DNA of 7,402 nucleotides from Paracoccaceae bacterium (GTDB taxonomy: Bacteria > Pseudomonadota > Alphaproteobacteria > Rhodobacterales > Rhodobacteraceae). Position 1 is the stretch's first letter; the number at the start of each line of letters is the position of its first letter. The stretch lies in assembly GCA_007134805.1 (NCBI GenBank), contig SLKB01000137.1:1-7402 (forward strand), written 5' to 3'. Below are positions 1 to 5,648 of this stretch, piece by piece. Under the pieces are notes generated by a model. The model was not told the origin of the DNA and did not search any database. It saw nothing but the letters and a program-made list of their open reading frames with translations. The translations under genes and the position numbers were made by a program.

Positions 1-1
1 A

Positions 2-898
2 GAGCTTGAGCGCCTGCGGGCCTATCTCGACCAGCAGCTTGATCCGCTCAAGGGCGCAGTCTCACGGCTGGCCAACAAGCTGCAACGCCGCCTGCAGGCG
101 CAGCAGAACCGATCCTGGCTCTTCGATCTGGAGGAAGGCATCCTCGATGCGGGGCGGCTCGCGCGCGTGGTGGCCAACCCCACCACGCCCCTGAGCTTCA
201 AGCAGGAGAAGGATACCGAGTTCCGCGATACTGTGGTGACGCTGCTTCTGGACAATTCGGGCTCGATGCGGGGCCGACCGATCTCGATCGCGGCGATCTG
301 CGCCGATGTGCTCGCCCGCACGCTTGAGCGGTGCAGTGTCAAGGTCGAGATCCTGGGCTTTACCACGCGGGCCTGGAAGGGCGGGCAGTCGCGCGAGAAA
401 TGGCTGGCCGAGGGGCGCAGCCTGCAGCCGGGGCGGCTCAACGATCTGCGCCATATCATCTACAAGCATGCCGATGCGCCCTGGCGCCGCGTCCGTCCCA
501 ATCTGGGGTTGATGATGAAGGAGGGGCTGCTGAAGGAAAACATCGACGGCGAGGCGCTCGAATGGGCGCATCGGCGCATGCTGGCCCGGCCTGAATCGCG
601 GCGCATCCTGATGGTCATTTCGGACGGCGCGCCAGTGGACGACTCGACCCTGTCGGTGAACCCCGCGAATTACCTCGAGAAACACCTGCGCGACGTGATC
701 GCCATGGTCGAGCGACGCAAGGTGGTGGAATTGCTCGCCATCGGCATCGGGCATGACGTGACGCGCTATTATAATCGCGCGGTGACGATCACCGATGTCG
801 AGCAGCTGGCCGGCGCGATGACCGAACAGCTTGCCGCTCTTTTCGACAAGGATCCGCGCGCGCGGGCACGGTTCCTCGGGATCCGGCGGGCAAGCTGA
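2..898 (+). CDS. cobT: Cobaltochelatase subunit CobT, C-terminal part (5' end outside window)
   Basis: CobT is a subunit of the CobN-CobS-CobT cobaltochelatase, which uses ATP to insert cobalt into hydrogenobyrinate a,c-diamide in aerobic cobalamin synthesis in the cytoplasm. The window shows 298 residues of an open frame that enters from the left edge; CobT proteins are about 600 residues, so roughly the second half is present. A helical stretch (visible residues about 1-60) precedes a von Willebrand A domain. Its metal-binding MIDAS motif DNSGSM lies at visible residues 84-89. Further on come the segments [16 protein letters not shown] and [14 protein letters not shown] and the tail [12 protein letters not shown], all typical of CobT. 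The VWA domain is thought to contact the AAA+ subunit CobS, as in BchD/ChlD of magnesium chelatase. The ABC-F gene follows after 43 nt on the same strand. The motifs make another VWA protein unlikely. Confidence 0.95.
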   Translation, partial: ELERLRAYLDQQLDPLKGAVSRLANKLQRRLQAQQNRSWLFDLEEGILDAGRLARVVANPTTPLSFKQEKDTEFRDTVVTLLLDNSGSMRGRPISIAAICADVLARTLERCSVKVEILGFTTRAWKGGQSREKWLAEGRSLQPGRLNDLRHIIYKHADAPWRRVRPNLGLMMKEGLLKENIDGEALEWAHRRMLARPESRRILMVISDGAPVDDSTLSVNPANYLEKHLRDVIAMVERRKVVELLAIGIGHDVTRYYNRAVTITDVEQLAGAMTEQLAALFDKDPRARARFLGIRRAS

Positions 899-941
899 GA
901 GGGCCCTTGACGCGCGGGGCGTTTGCAGGCAGGTCCGCGAC

Positions 942-2789
942 ATGCTGAGCATCGACGACATTTCCTTTTCGATCCAGGGCAACCCCCTGTTTGACGGAGC
1001 CTCGGCGCAAGTGCCGGCGGGGCACAAGGTCGGGCTGGTGGGCCGCAACGGGACGGGCAAGACCACGCTCTTTCGCCTTATCCGCGGCGAGCTGGCGCTG
1101 GAGGGTGGCACGATCACCCTGCCGAGCCGCGCGCGCGTGGGCGGGGTTGCGCAGGAAGTGCCCTCATCCTCCCGCTCACTGCTGGATACTGTGCTGGACG
1201 CGGATACCGAGCGCGCGAGCCTTCTTGCAGAGGCCGAAAGCGCGACGGACCCTGCGTGCATTGCAGCCGTGCAGACGCGGCTTGCCGATATCGATGCATG
1301 GTCGGCCGAGGGGCGGGCAAGCGCGATCCTGAAAGGGCTCGGCTTTGACACCGCTGCGCAGGCGCGGCCCTGTTCGGATTTCTCGGGCGGCTGGCGGATG
1401 CGGGTGGCGCTGGCGGGCGTACTCTTTGCCGAGCCGGATCTTCTGCTGCTTGACGAGCCGACCAACTATCTCGACCTCGAGGGCGCGCTGTGGCTGGAAA
1501 GCTATCTCGCGCGCTATCCGCATACGGTGATCATCATCAGCCATGATCGCGGGCTTCTCAACCGCGCGGTCGACTACATCCTGCACCTCGAGGATCGCAA
1601 GCTCACCCTCTATGCCGGCGGGTATGACAGCTTCGCGCGCACCCGCGCCGAGCAGCGCGCCGTGCTCGCGGCCGAGGCGCAGAAGGTCGCCGCGCGCCGC
1701 GCGCATATGCAAAAGTTCGTCGACCGCTTCCGCGCGCAGGCGACCAAGGCGCGGCAGGCACAATCCCGGCTGAAGATGCTTGAAAAGCTCACGCCGATCA
1801 CGCCGCCTGCAGAAGCAGCGCGCCATGTCTTCAGCTTCCCCACGCCCGAAGAGCTTTCGCCCCCGATCCTGCGGCTTGAGGATGTTGCGGTCGGCTATGG
1901 CGGTCCGCCAGTGCTGCGCCACCTGGATCTGCGGATCGATCAGGACGACCGGATCGCGCTACTGGGCCGCAATGGCGAGGGGAAATCGACCCTCTCGAAG
2001 CTGCTCGCCGGCAAGCTCGAGGGGGCAGGCAAGCTCACCCGCGCCTCGAAACTGCGCGTCGGCTATTTCGCGCAGCATCAGGTGGATGAGTTGCACATCG
2101 ACGAGACCCCGCTGCAGCACCTGCAACGCGCGCGCCCCGCTGAGGCGCCCGCGAAGCTGCGCGCGCGGCTGGCGGGCTTCGGGTTGCGCGCCGAGCAGGC
2201 CGAGACAGTCGTGGCGAAGCTCTCGGGCGGGCAGAAGGCGCGGCTGTCGCTGCTTCTCGCCACCTTGGACGCGCCGCATCTGCTGATCCTCGACGAGCCC
2301 ACGAACCATCTCGACATCGAGAGCCGCGAGGCGCTTGTCGAGGCGTTGAGCGCCTATTCAGGGGCGGTCATCCTCGTGAGCCACGACATGCACCTCTTGT
2401 CCCTGGTCGCAGACCGGCTGTGGCTCGTGTCGGGCGGGCGGGTGCAGCCCTATGAGGAGGATCTCGACAGCTACAGGGCGCAACTTCTCGCCGGTGACAG
2501 CAAGCCCGCGGCCAAGCCTGATCCCGCGCCCGTAAAGCGCGCGCGGCGCGAGGACATATCGACCCTGCGCAGCGAGTTGCGCAAATGCGAGGGCCGCGTC
2601 AGCAAGCTTGAAGAGATGCGCGACAAGCTGGCCCGGAAACTCGCTGATACGGCGCTTTACGAGGACGCGCGCGCGCATGAGTTGCAGGTCTGGCAAACGA
2701 AATACGCCGAAGTCATGGACGGGCTCGACCGCGCCGAAGCGCTCTGGGTCAAGGCGCAAGCGGCGCTCGACGCGGCCGAGGACGCGTAG
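942..2789 (+). CDS. ABC-F family ATPase, YheS-type (ribosome-associated)
   Basis: This 615-residue soluble protein has two ABC ATPase domains and no membrane segments, as in the ABC-F family. These proteins act on the ribosome, where several members bind the E site and help stalled or idle ribosomes. Domain 1 has Walker A GRNGTGKT (34-41), signature FSGGW (147-151), Walker B LLLLDE (167-172) and switch His201. Domain 2 has Walker A GRNGEGKST (342-350), signature LSGGQ (427-431), Walker B LLILDE (447-452) and His481. The basic interdomain linker (about 235-290, with DRFRAQATKARQAQSR) is the part that reaches towards tRNA in this family. The C-terminal tail (about 535-613) is a charged coiled coil. 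Domain order, length and many local stretches resemble E. coli YheS more than Uup or EttA. The ATG at 942 is chosen because homology begins there and an AGG (931-933) lies 8 nt upstream. An earlier in-frame ATG at 831 would overlap cobT by 68 nt. All catalytic motifs are intact. Exact role is inferred. Confidence 0.93.
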   Translation: MLSIDDISFSIQGNPLFDGASAQVPAGHKVGLVGRNGTGKTTLFRLIRGELALEGGTITLPSRARVGGVAQEVPSSSRSLLDTVLDADTERASLLAEAESATDPACIAAVQTRLADIDAWSAEGRASAILKGLGFDTAAQARPCSDFSGGWRMRVALAGVLFAEPDLLLLDEPTNYLDLEGALWLESYLARYPHTVIIISHDRGLLNRAVDYILHLEDRKLTLYAGGYDSFARTRAEQRAVLAAEAQKVAARRAHMQKFVDRFRAQATKARQAQSRLKMLEKLTPITPPAEAARHVFSFPTPEELSPPILRLEDVAVGYGGPPVLRHLDLRIDQDDRIALLGRNGEGKSTLSKLLAGKLEGAGKLTRASKLRVGYFAQHQVDELHIDETPLQHLQRARPAEAPAKLRARLAGFGLRAEQAETVVAKLSGGQKARLSLLLATLDAPHLLILDEPTNHLDIESREALVEALSAYSGAVILVSHDMHLLSLVADRLWLVSGGRVQPYEEDLDSYRAQLLAGDSKPAAKPDPAPVKRARREDISTLRSELRKCEGRVSKLEEMRDKLARKLADTALYEDARAHELQVWQTKYAEVMDGLDRAEALWVKAQAALDAAEDA

Positions 2790-2826
2790 GCGCGGGGGCT
2801 GGCACGGACGAATCGCGCGCGCAGAT

Positions 2827-2844
2827 CCGCCAAAGGGGTGGCGG
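2827..2844. terminator. Possible short hairpin between convergent genes (weak)
   Basis: In the 58-nt gap between the convergent ABC-F and HemG-like genes there is a perfect 6-bp GC-rich stem, CCGCCA (2827-2832) with TGGCGG (2839-2844), and a 6-nt loop. Neither strand has a T-tract after it, so it is not a canonical intrinsic terminator. It could slow or help terminate transcription from either side, but this is only suggested by position and symmetry. Confidence 0.25.
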
Positions 2845-2847
2845 CCC

Positions 2848-3399
2848 TCATTGTGCTCCGCTGCGCGCTGTCGCCTCATCCGCGAGAAAACTCCGGGCCG
2901 CGGCCGCGAGCGCGTCCCAATCCGTGAATTCCTGCACCCCATCGTTCAGATCCACATCCTGCCCCGCGAGCAGGACATGCCGCACGATCTGGCTCTGGAA
3001 GTAGTCGTAACTGCCCGGTCGCACCGCGCCTGCGACAAGAAGCTCGCGCGTGGGCGTGAAGCCCGTGCGCATCTTCATCTCGGTCAGATAGTCATGCGCC
3101 TCGTCAAGCCCATCGGGGAAGGCGGCCTTGAGACTGACGGACATCATCAGTGTCGCGCGCCCGGCCAGTATCTCGCGGGAATCGCGGACCAGCGTCTCGA
3201 ACCGTTTGGGGTGGCGGCGTTCGTGCACAGGGGCGGCAAGGATCACCCGCTCCGCCTGCGCGAGCGCGCGGCCCGCATCCGGTCGCGTCGCCTCGATCAG
3301 TGTCGGCTCATGGCCCGACGCGCGCAGCTGATCGGCAAGAAAACCCGCGATCTTGCGTGTCTGACCCTCTCCGGTCTCGAAAAGAACGACGATCTCCAT
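2848..3399 (-). CDS. HemG-like flavodoxin-domain protein (possible protoporphyrinogen oxidase)
   Basis: This 183-residue protein has a flavodoxin fold close to E. coli HemG, the FMN- and quinone-dependent enzyme that oxidises protoporphyrinogen IX to protoporphyrin IX. The N-terminus MEIVVLFETGEGQTRKIAGF matches the HemG FMN-phosphate loop region (HemG has a similar GQTREIA). The segment AERVILAAPVHERRHPKRFE (49-68) corresponds to the second flavin-contact region. A long helical insertion follows (about 88-150, with LVAGAVRPGSYDYF), as in HemG and unlike small electron-transfer flavodoxins. It ends with EFTDWDALAAAARSF, close to the HemG end. The ATG at 3399 is chosen because homology begins there; a run of seven G lies 2 nt upstream and is an oddly close ribosome-binding site. 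A longer frame up to 3519 adds residues with no flavodoxin similarity. It lies downstream of the aminotransferase gene but has its own predicted FNR-type promoter. Many Rhodobacteraceae use HemJ for this step, so this may be an alternative enzyme or another flavoprotein reductase. Confidence 0.8.
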   Translation of the reverse strand: MEIVVLFETGEGQTRKIAGFLADQLRASGHEPTLIEATRPDAGRALAQAERVILAAPVHERRHPKRFETLVRDSREILAGRATLMMSVSLKAAFPDGLDEAHDYLTEMKMRTGFTPTRELLVAGAVRPGSYDYFQSQIVRHVLLAGQDVDLNDGVQEFTDWDALAAAARSFLADEATARSGAQ

Positions 3400-3435
3400 G
3401 TCCCCCCCGTCAATGGATAGTCCTCGTTTCTCGCC

Positions 3436-3441
3436 ACTATG
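3436..3441 (-). promoter_or_regulatory. Predicted -10 box of the hemG-like promoter
   Basis: The minus-strand hexamer CATAGT matches TATAAT at 4 of 6 positions. If the FNR-type box at 3464-3477 is centred at -41.5, as in class II FNR promoters, transcription would start near 3429 and the -10 hexamer would fall exactly at 3441-3436. This gives a leader of about 30 nt before the ATG at 3399. The agreement in spacing is the main support. Confidence 0.45.
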
Positions 3442-3463
3442 CGGGCACGAAGCGCGTTGCGCG

Positions 3464-3477
3464 TTGTTCCAGATCAA
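3464..3477 (-). promoter_or_regulatory. FNR/CRP-family operator (FNR-type box) upstream of the hemG-like gene
   Basis: On the minus strand the sequence TTGATCTGGAACAA matches the FNR/FnrL consensus TTGAT-N4-ATCAA at 9 of 10 positions; the only deviation is in the second half-site (AACAA). It also fits the looser TTG-N8-CAA pattern of Dnr/NnrR-type regulators. It lies in noncoding sequence, centred 71 nt before the hemG-like start codon. Its spacing to a -10-like hexamer is that of a class II activator site. Which regulator binds cannot be told from sequence alone. Confidence 0.6.
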
Positions 3478-3544
3478 TGCGGAGGCAGGCTTTGGCAGTT
3501 TTCGCCAGGGCCACGGCATGATCGGGGCGACGGCACGGCACTCC

Positions 3545-3556
3545 GGCGGGCCCGCC
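3545..3556. repeat. Perfect GC palindrome just after the aminotransferase stop codon
   Basis: GGCGGGCCCGCC is a perfect 12-nt palindrome lying 2 nt beyond the stop codon of the minus-strand aminotransferase gene. There is no loop and no T-tract, so it is at best a weak terminator, RNA-end protector or pause site. It could help separate the aminotransferase transcript from the separately promoted hemG-like gene. Confidence 0.3.
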
Positions 3557-3558
3557 CC

Positions 3559-4419
3559 TCAGTGCCGCGAGAGCGCGTAATCCCAATACATCTCGCGGGC
3601 GCGCTGCCCAAGCCGGGGCTGGCCCAGATCGCGATCCTTGTAGCGCGACACCGGCATGACCTTGGCGATATTGCCGGTCACGAAGATCTCTTCGGCCGCG
3701 TCGAAATCCTCGAGCGTAAGGCGCGTCTCGATCACTTCCTGGCCGTTCTCGCGCATCAGCGTGATCACCCGCTGGCGGGTGATCCCGTTGAGAAACATCC
3801 CGTTCGGCACGGGCGTCAGCACTACCCCGTCGCGCACCATGAACACATTCGTCGAGGCCGTCTCGGCCACATGCCCCTCGACATCGAGCGAGAGCGCGTT
3901 GGAATAGCCCCGCCTGCGCGCATCGGCCATGATGCGCGCATTATTGGCGTAGAGCGACCCCGCCTTGGCCTCGGTCAGCGCCATGTCGGGGCGCGGGCGG
4001 CAGAAGGGCGAGACAGTCAGCGAAAACCCACCCGGCGAGGGCATGTCCAGCGCCTCGATGCAGATGGCAAAGCCGGTGCTGTCGGGCTTGGCATCGATGA
4101 TGCCGGGGCTCGACTCACACGACCACATCATCGGGCGCAGATAGAGCGCGGCCCCCGGTGAAAAATGCCGACAGCCTTCCTCCATCAGACCATGGACGAT
4201 ATCGGCATCGACGGGCGCGCGCATGCCCATGACTTCGGCTGAGCGGATGATGCGGGCGGCGTGCAGGTCAAGATCGGGGCGCACACCCTCGAATTGGCGC
4301 GCACCGTCAAAAACCTGGCTGCCGAGCCAGGCCGCGTGATCGGCCGCTCCGATGATCGGCGCATTGCCCTTGTGCCACGCGCCATCGAACCATGTCACGA
4401 TCTCCTTGCCGACCGCCAT
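3559..4419 (-). CDS. Class IV PLP-dependent aminotransferase, branched-chain amino acid type
   Basis: This 286-residue fold-type IV aminotransferase most likely interconverts branched-chain amino acids and their 2-oxo acids with 2-oxoglutarate/glutamate (the IlvE reaction) in the cytoplasm. The PLP-binding lysine is K152 in EAKAGSLYANN. The conserved glutamate near the PLP ring nitrogen is E186 in GHVAETASTNVF, and the phosphate-binding turn is LNGITRQ (210-216). N-terminal landmarks are FDGARQFEG (37-45) and LYLRPMMW (92-99). Length is slightly below the roughly 300 residues of E. coli IlvE. The ATG at 4419 is chosen because GGGAGGG (4424-4430) lies 4 nt upstream; a TTG ten codons earlier has no such site. 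It follows coq9 on the same strand after 64 nt and may share its transcript. Class IV also includes D-amino acid and (R)-amine aminotransferases and aminodeoxychorismate lyase. The KAG and LNGITR motifs favour the branched-chain type, but substrate is not settled. Confidence 0.87.
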   Translation of the reverse strand: MAVGKEIVTWFDGAWHKGNAPIIGAADHAAWLGSQVFDGARQFEGVRPDLDLHAARIIRSAEVMGMRAPVDADIVHGLMEEGCRHFSPGAALYLRPMMWSCESSPGIIDAKPDSTGFAICIEALDMPSPGGFSLTVSPFCRPRPDMALTEAKAGSLYANNARIMADARRRGYSNALSLDVEGHVAETASTNVFMVRDGVVLTPVPNGMFLNGITRQRVITLMRENGQEVIETRLTLEDFDAAEEIFVTGNIAKVMPVSRYKDRDLGQPRLGQRAREMYWDYALSRH

Positions 4420-4483
4420 TGCGCCCTCCCGCCTTGTCGCTTCGCTCAATGCGGGCGCACCCTGCGGCGCAATTCTGCAGGCG

Positions 4484-5200
4484 TCAACCCTGTTGCGGGC
4501 CGGGCTTCGCGCCGGGTGGCGGGTCGGGCATGGTGTAGCCGGGCATGTTGGGCTTCAGATCGCGCTGCGGCGCCCGGATGCAGGCAAGGATTGCCCGCGG
4601 CCCTGCAAGGAGCGTGCGCATCACCGGATTCTTCTCGACCGCGCCCTTCACCCGCTCGAATTGCATCACGCCATCGATGCGCCGGTCGAGGAAGGCCCAG
4701 GTCGCCATGCTGTCGGGGCTTTCATCCCCCAGCCAATAGAGAATTGTCGCCGAATAGATCCCCGACAGCGTCACGCGCTTCGTATACCAGTTGTAGTCCT
4801 CGGATGTGTCCCCGAGGGCCGTCCAGATCAGATCGGCAGTGCCCCAGATCGCGCGCGCGCCATCCGCCGCATAGGGGGGCAGCGCGAAGAGCGCGGTTCC
4901 GCGCCGCACAAGCTCACGATCCTGCGCCGCCTCGATCCGGTAGCGCACGGCCGTCGTTACCCGGTCGCGGAAGCGCAGGTGGCTGAGATCCTCGCGCGCA
5001 AGCCGGGCTGCAAGCTCTGCATCGCCGCGGCGGTGGAAGGCGAGCGCAAGATCGACGCCGCCGCGCGGAAAAAGGGCGCGCGCCGTCGCGATATCAATCC
5101 CGGTATCGGCCGCAGCCGCCCGCAGGCTGTCCTCGCTCCAGCCATCGAAGGGCACATGGATCAAGGTCGCATCGAGCAGCCGTTCCATCTGGTCGGTCAT
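4484..5200 (-). CDS. COQ9 family protein (ubiquinone biosynthesis lipid-binding factor)
   Basis: COQ9 is an accessory protein of ubiquinone synthesis. Eukaryotic COQ9 has a TetR-like fold that binds isoprenoid lipids, touches the membrane through a C-terminal amphipathic helix, and presents substrate to the hydroxylase COQ7. This 238-residue protein matches the family along its length. It has an N-terminal helical TetR-like part (about 5-65, with ATARALFPRGGVDLALAFHRRGD), a middle part with TSEDYNWYTKRVTLSGIYSA (132-151) and the conserved TWAFLDRRIDGVMQFERVKG (167-186). A probable C-terminal membrane-contact helix follows (about 187-209), then a proline-rich tail. It binds no DNA as far as the family is known, despite the fold. 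The ATG at 5200 has a perfect AGGAGG (5207-5212) 6 nt upstream; a longer frame to 5245 lacks this. It is divergent from rpsU with 114 nt between the start codons. The aminotransferase gene follows. Confidence 0.92.
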   Translation of the reverse strand: MTDQMERLLDATLIHVPFDGWSEDSLRAAAADTGIDIATARALFPRGGVDLALAFHRRGDAELAARLAREDLSHLRFRDRVTTAVRYRIEAAQDRELVRRGTALFALPPYAADGARAIWGTADLIWTALGDTSEDYNWYTKRVTLSGIYSATILYWLGDESPDSMATWAFLDRRIDGVMQFERVKGAVEKNPVMRTLLAGPRAILACIRAPQRDLKPNMPGYTMPDPPPGAKPGPQQG

Positions 5201-5314
5201 TCCGCGCCTCCTGTCGTATCGCTTCCCGGGGTGGACATAGGGCACTGTCTTTGCTAGACGACCGCTTCCTGCACTTCGAATGCAACTCTAACTTGGAAAG
5301 GTGGTGAAAACCAC
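5201..5314. promoter_or_regulatory. Divergent intergenic region between coq9 and rpsU
   Basis: These 114 nt must hold the start signals for coq9 (leftward) and rpsU (rightward). I can identify the coq9 Shine-Dalgarno sequence (5207-5212) and the rpsU one (5298-5307). A near-palindrome lies at 5270-5284 (TGCA, one base, TTCGAA, TGCA) and could be an operator. No -35/-10 pair stands out convincingly; TTGCTA at 5251-5256 is a possible rightward -35 but lacks a good -10 partner. Confidence 0.5.
5298..5314 (+). promoter_or_regulatory. rpsU ribosome-binding site with hairpin abutting the start codon
   Basis: AAGGTGGTGA (5298-5307) matches the extended Shine-Dalgarno sequence AAGGAGGTGA at 9 of 10 bases. 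Overlapping it, GTGGT (5301-5305), loop GAAA (5306-5309) and ACCAC (5310-5314) form a perfect 5-bp stem closed by a GNRA-type tetraloop, ending directly before the ATG at 5315. Folding would hide the 3' half of the Shine-Dalgarno sequence, so the two states exclude each other. A regulatory role is inferred. Confidence 0.5.
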
Positions 5315-5521
5315 ATGCAGGTATCGGTTCGCGACAACAATGTCGATCAGGCCCTTCGAGCGCTGAAGAAGAAACTCCAGCGTGAGGGTGTATTTCGCGA
5401 GATGAAGCTCAAGCAGCATTTCGAGAAACCCTCAGAGAAGAAGGCCCGCGAGAAGGCTGAAGCGATTCGTCGCGCGCGCAAGCTGGCGCGCAAGAAGGCG
5501 CAGCGCGAAGGTCTGCTCTGA
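5315..5521 (+). CDS. rpsU: 30S ribosomal protein bS21
   Basis: This 68-residue, strongly basic protein is bS21 of the small ribosomal subunit, which sits near the 3' end of 16S rRNA and the mRNA exit platform and takes part in start-site selection. The N-terminus [20 protein letters not shown] is the family signature, followed by [19 protein letters not shown] and a Lys/Arg-rich C-terminal helix (about 38-66). Length fits alphaproteobacterial S21. The start is fixed by homology and by the Shine-Dalgarno sequence at 5298-5307. It is not in the rpsU-dnaG-rpoD arrangement of enterobacteria. Here it stands alone, divergent from coq9, and ends in a strong terminator, so it is probably a single-gene transcript. 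Confidence 0.97.
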   Translation: MQVSVRDNNVDQALRALKKKLQREGVFREMKLKQHFEKPSEKKAREKAEAIRRARKLARKKAQREGLL

Positions 5522-5562
5522 TCGGCAGAGCCAGCGGCGCGCCTTGCGCCCGCGCAGACCGG

Positions 5563-5599
5563 ACCCCCGAAGGCCACGCGCCTGCGGGGGTTTTTCTTT
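5563..5599 (+). terminator. Intrinsic terminator of rpsU
   Basis: The left arm (5563-5574, ACCCCCGAAGGC) pairs with the right arm (5580-5591) over 12 positions with a single A/G mismatch, around a 5-nt loop (CACGC). It is followed directly by TTTTCTTT (5592-5599). It starts 42 nt after the rpsU stop codon and has the form of a rho-independent terminator for rightward transcription. On the opposite strand there is no T-tract, so it should not stop the converging pxpA transcript in the same way. Confidence 0.93.
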
Positions 5600-5615
5600 G
5601 AACCGACCGCATGGC

Positions 5616-5633
5616 GCCTGCCCGCTGACAGGC
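5616..5633. terminator. Possible weak hairpin downstream of pxpA
   Basis: GCCTG (5616-5620) and CAGGC (5629-5633) form a 5-bp stem with an 8-nt loop, 15 nt beyond the minus-strand pxpA stop codon. There is no T-tract after it in the leftward direction. It may be a weak terminator or nothing; it is listed because no better stop signal for pxpA is visible. Confidence 0.2.
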
Positions 5634-5648
5634 CGGCCGCAGACGCAG

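Noticed and set aside
907..935. TTGACG at 907-912 as a -35 box for a promoter of the ABC-F gene.
   Set aside because: No acceptable -10 hexamer follows at 16-18 nt (the 17-nt position reads CAGGTC), so co-transcription with cobT is the simpler reading.
62..1465. A 467-codon open frame on the minus strand running opposite both cobT and the start of the ABC-F gene.
   Set aside because: It lies antisense to two clearly conserved proteins, its translation (rich in Arg, Ser, Ala and His) resembles no family I know, and it has no sensible ribosome-binding site. Long antisense frames are expected where third positions are mostly G/C.
831..2789. A longer ABC-F start at the ATG at 831.
   Set aside because: The extra 37 residues overlap the end of cobT and look like an out-of-frame reading of it; family homology begins at the ATG at 942.
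4352..5257. A 301-codon plus-strand frame opposite coq9 and the aminotransferase start.
   Set aside because: It is a shadow of coq9 on the other strand, without recognisable domains, and it crosses the real gene boundary and start signals.
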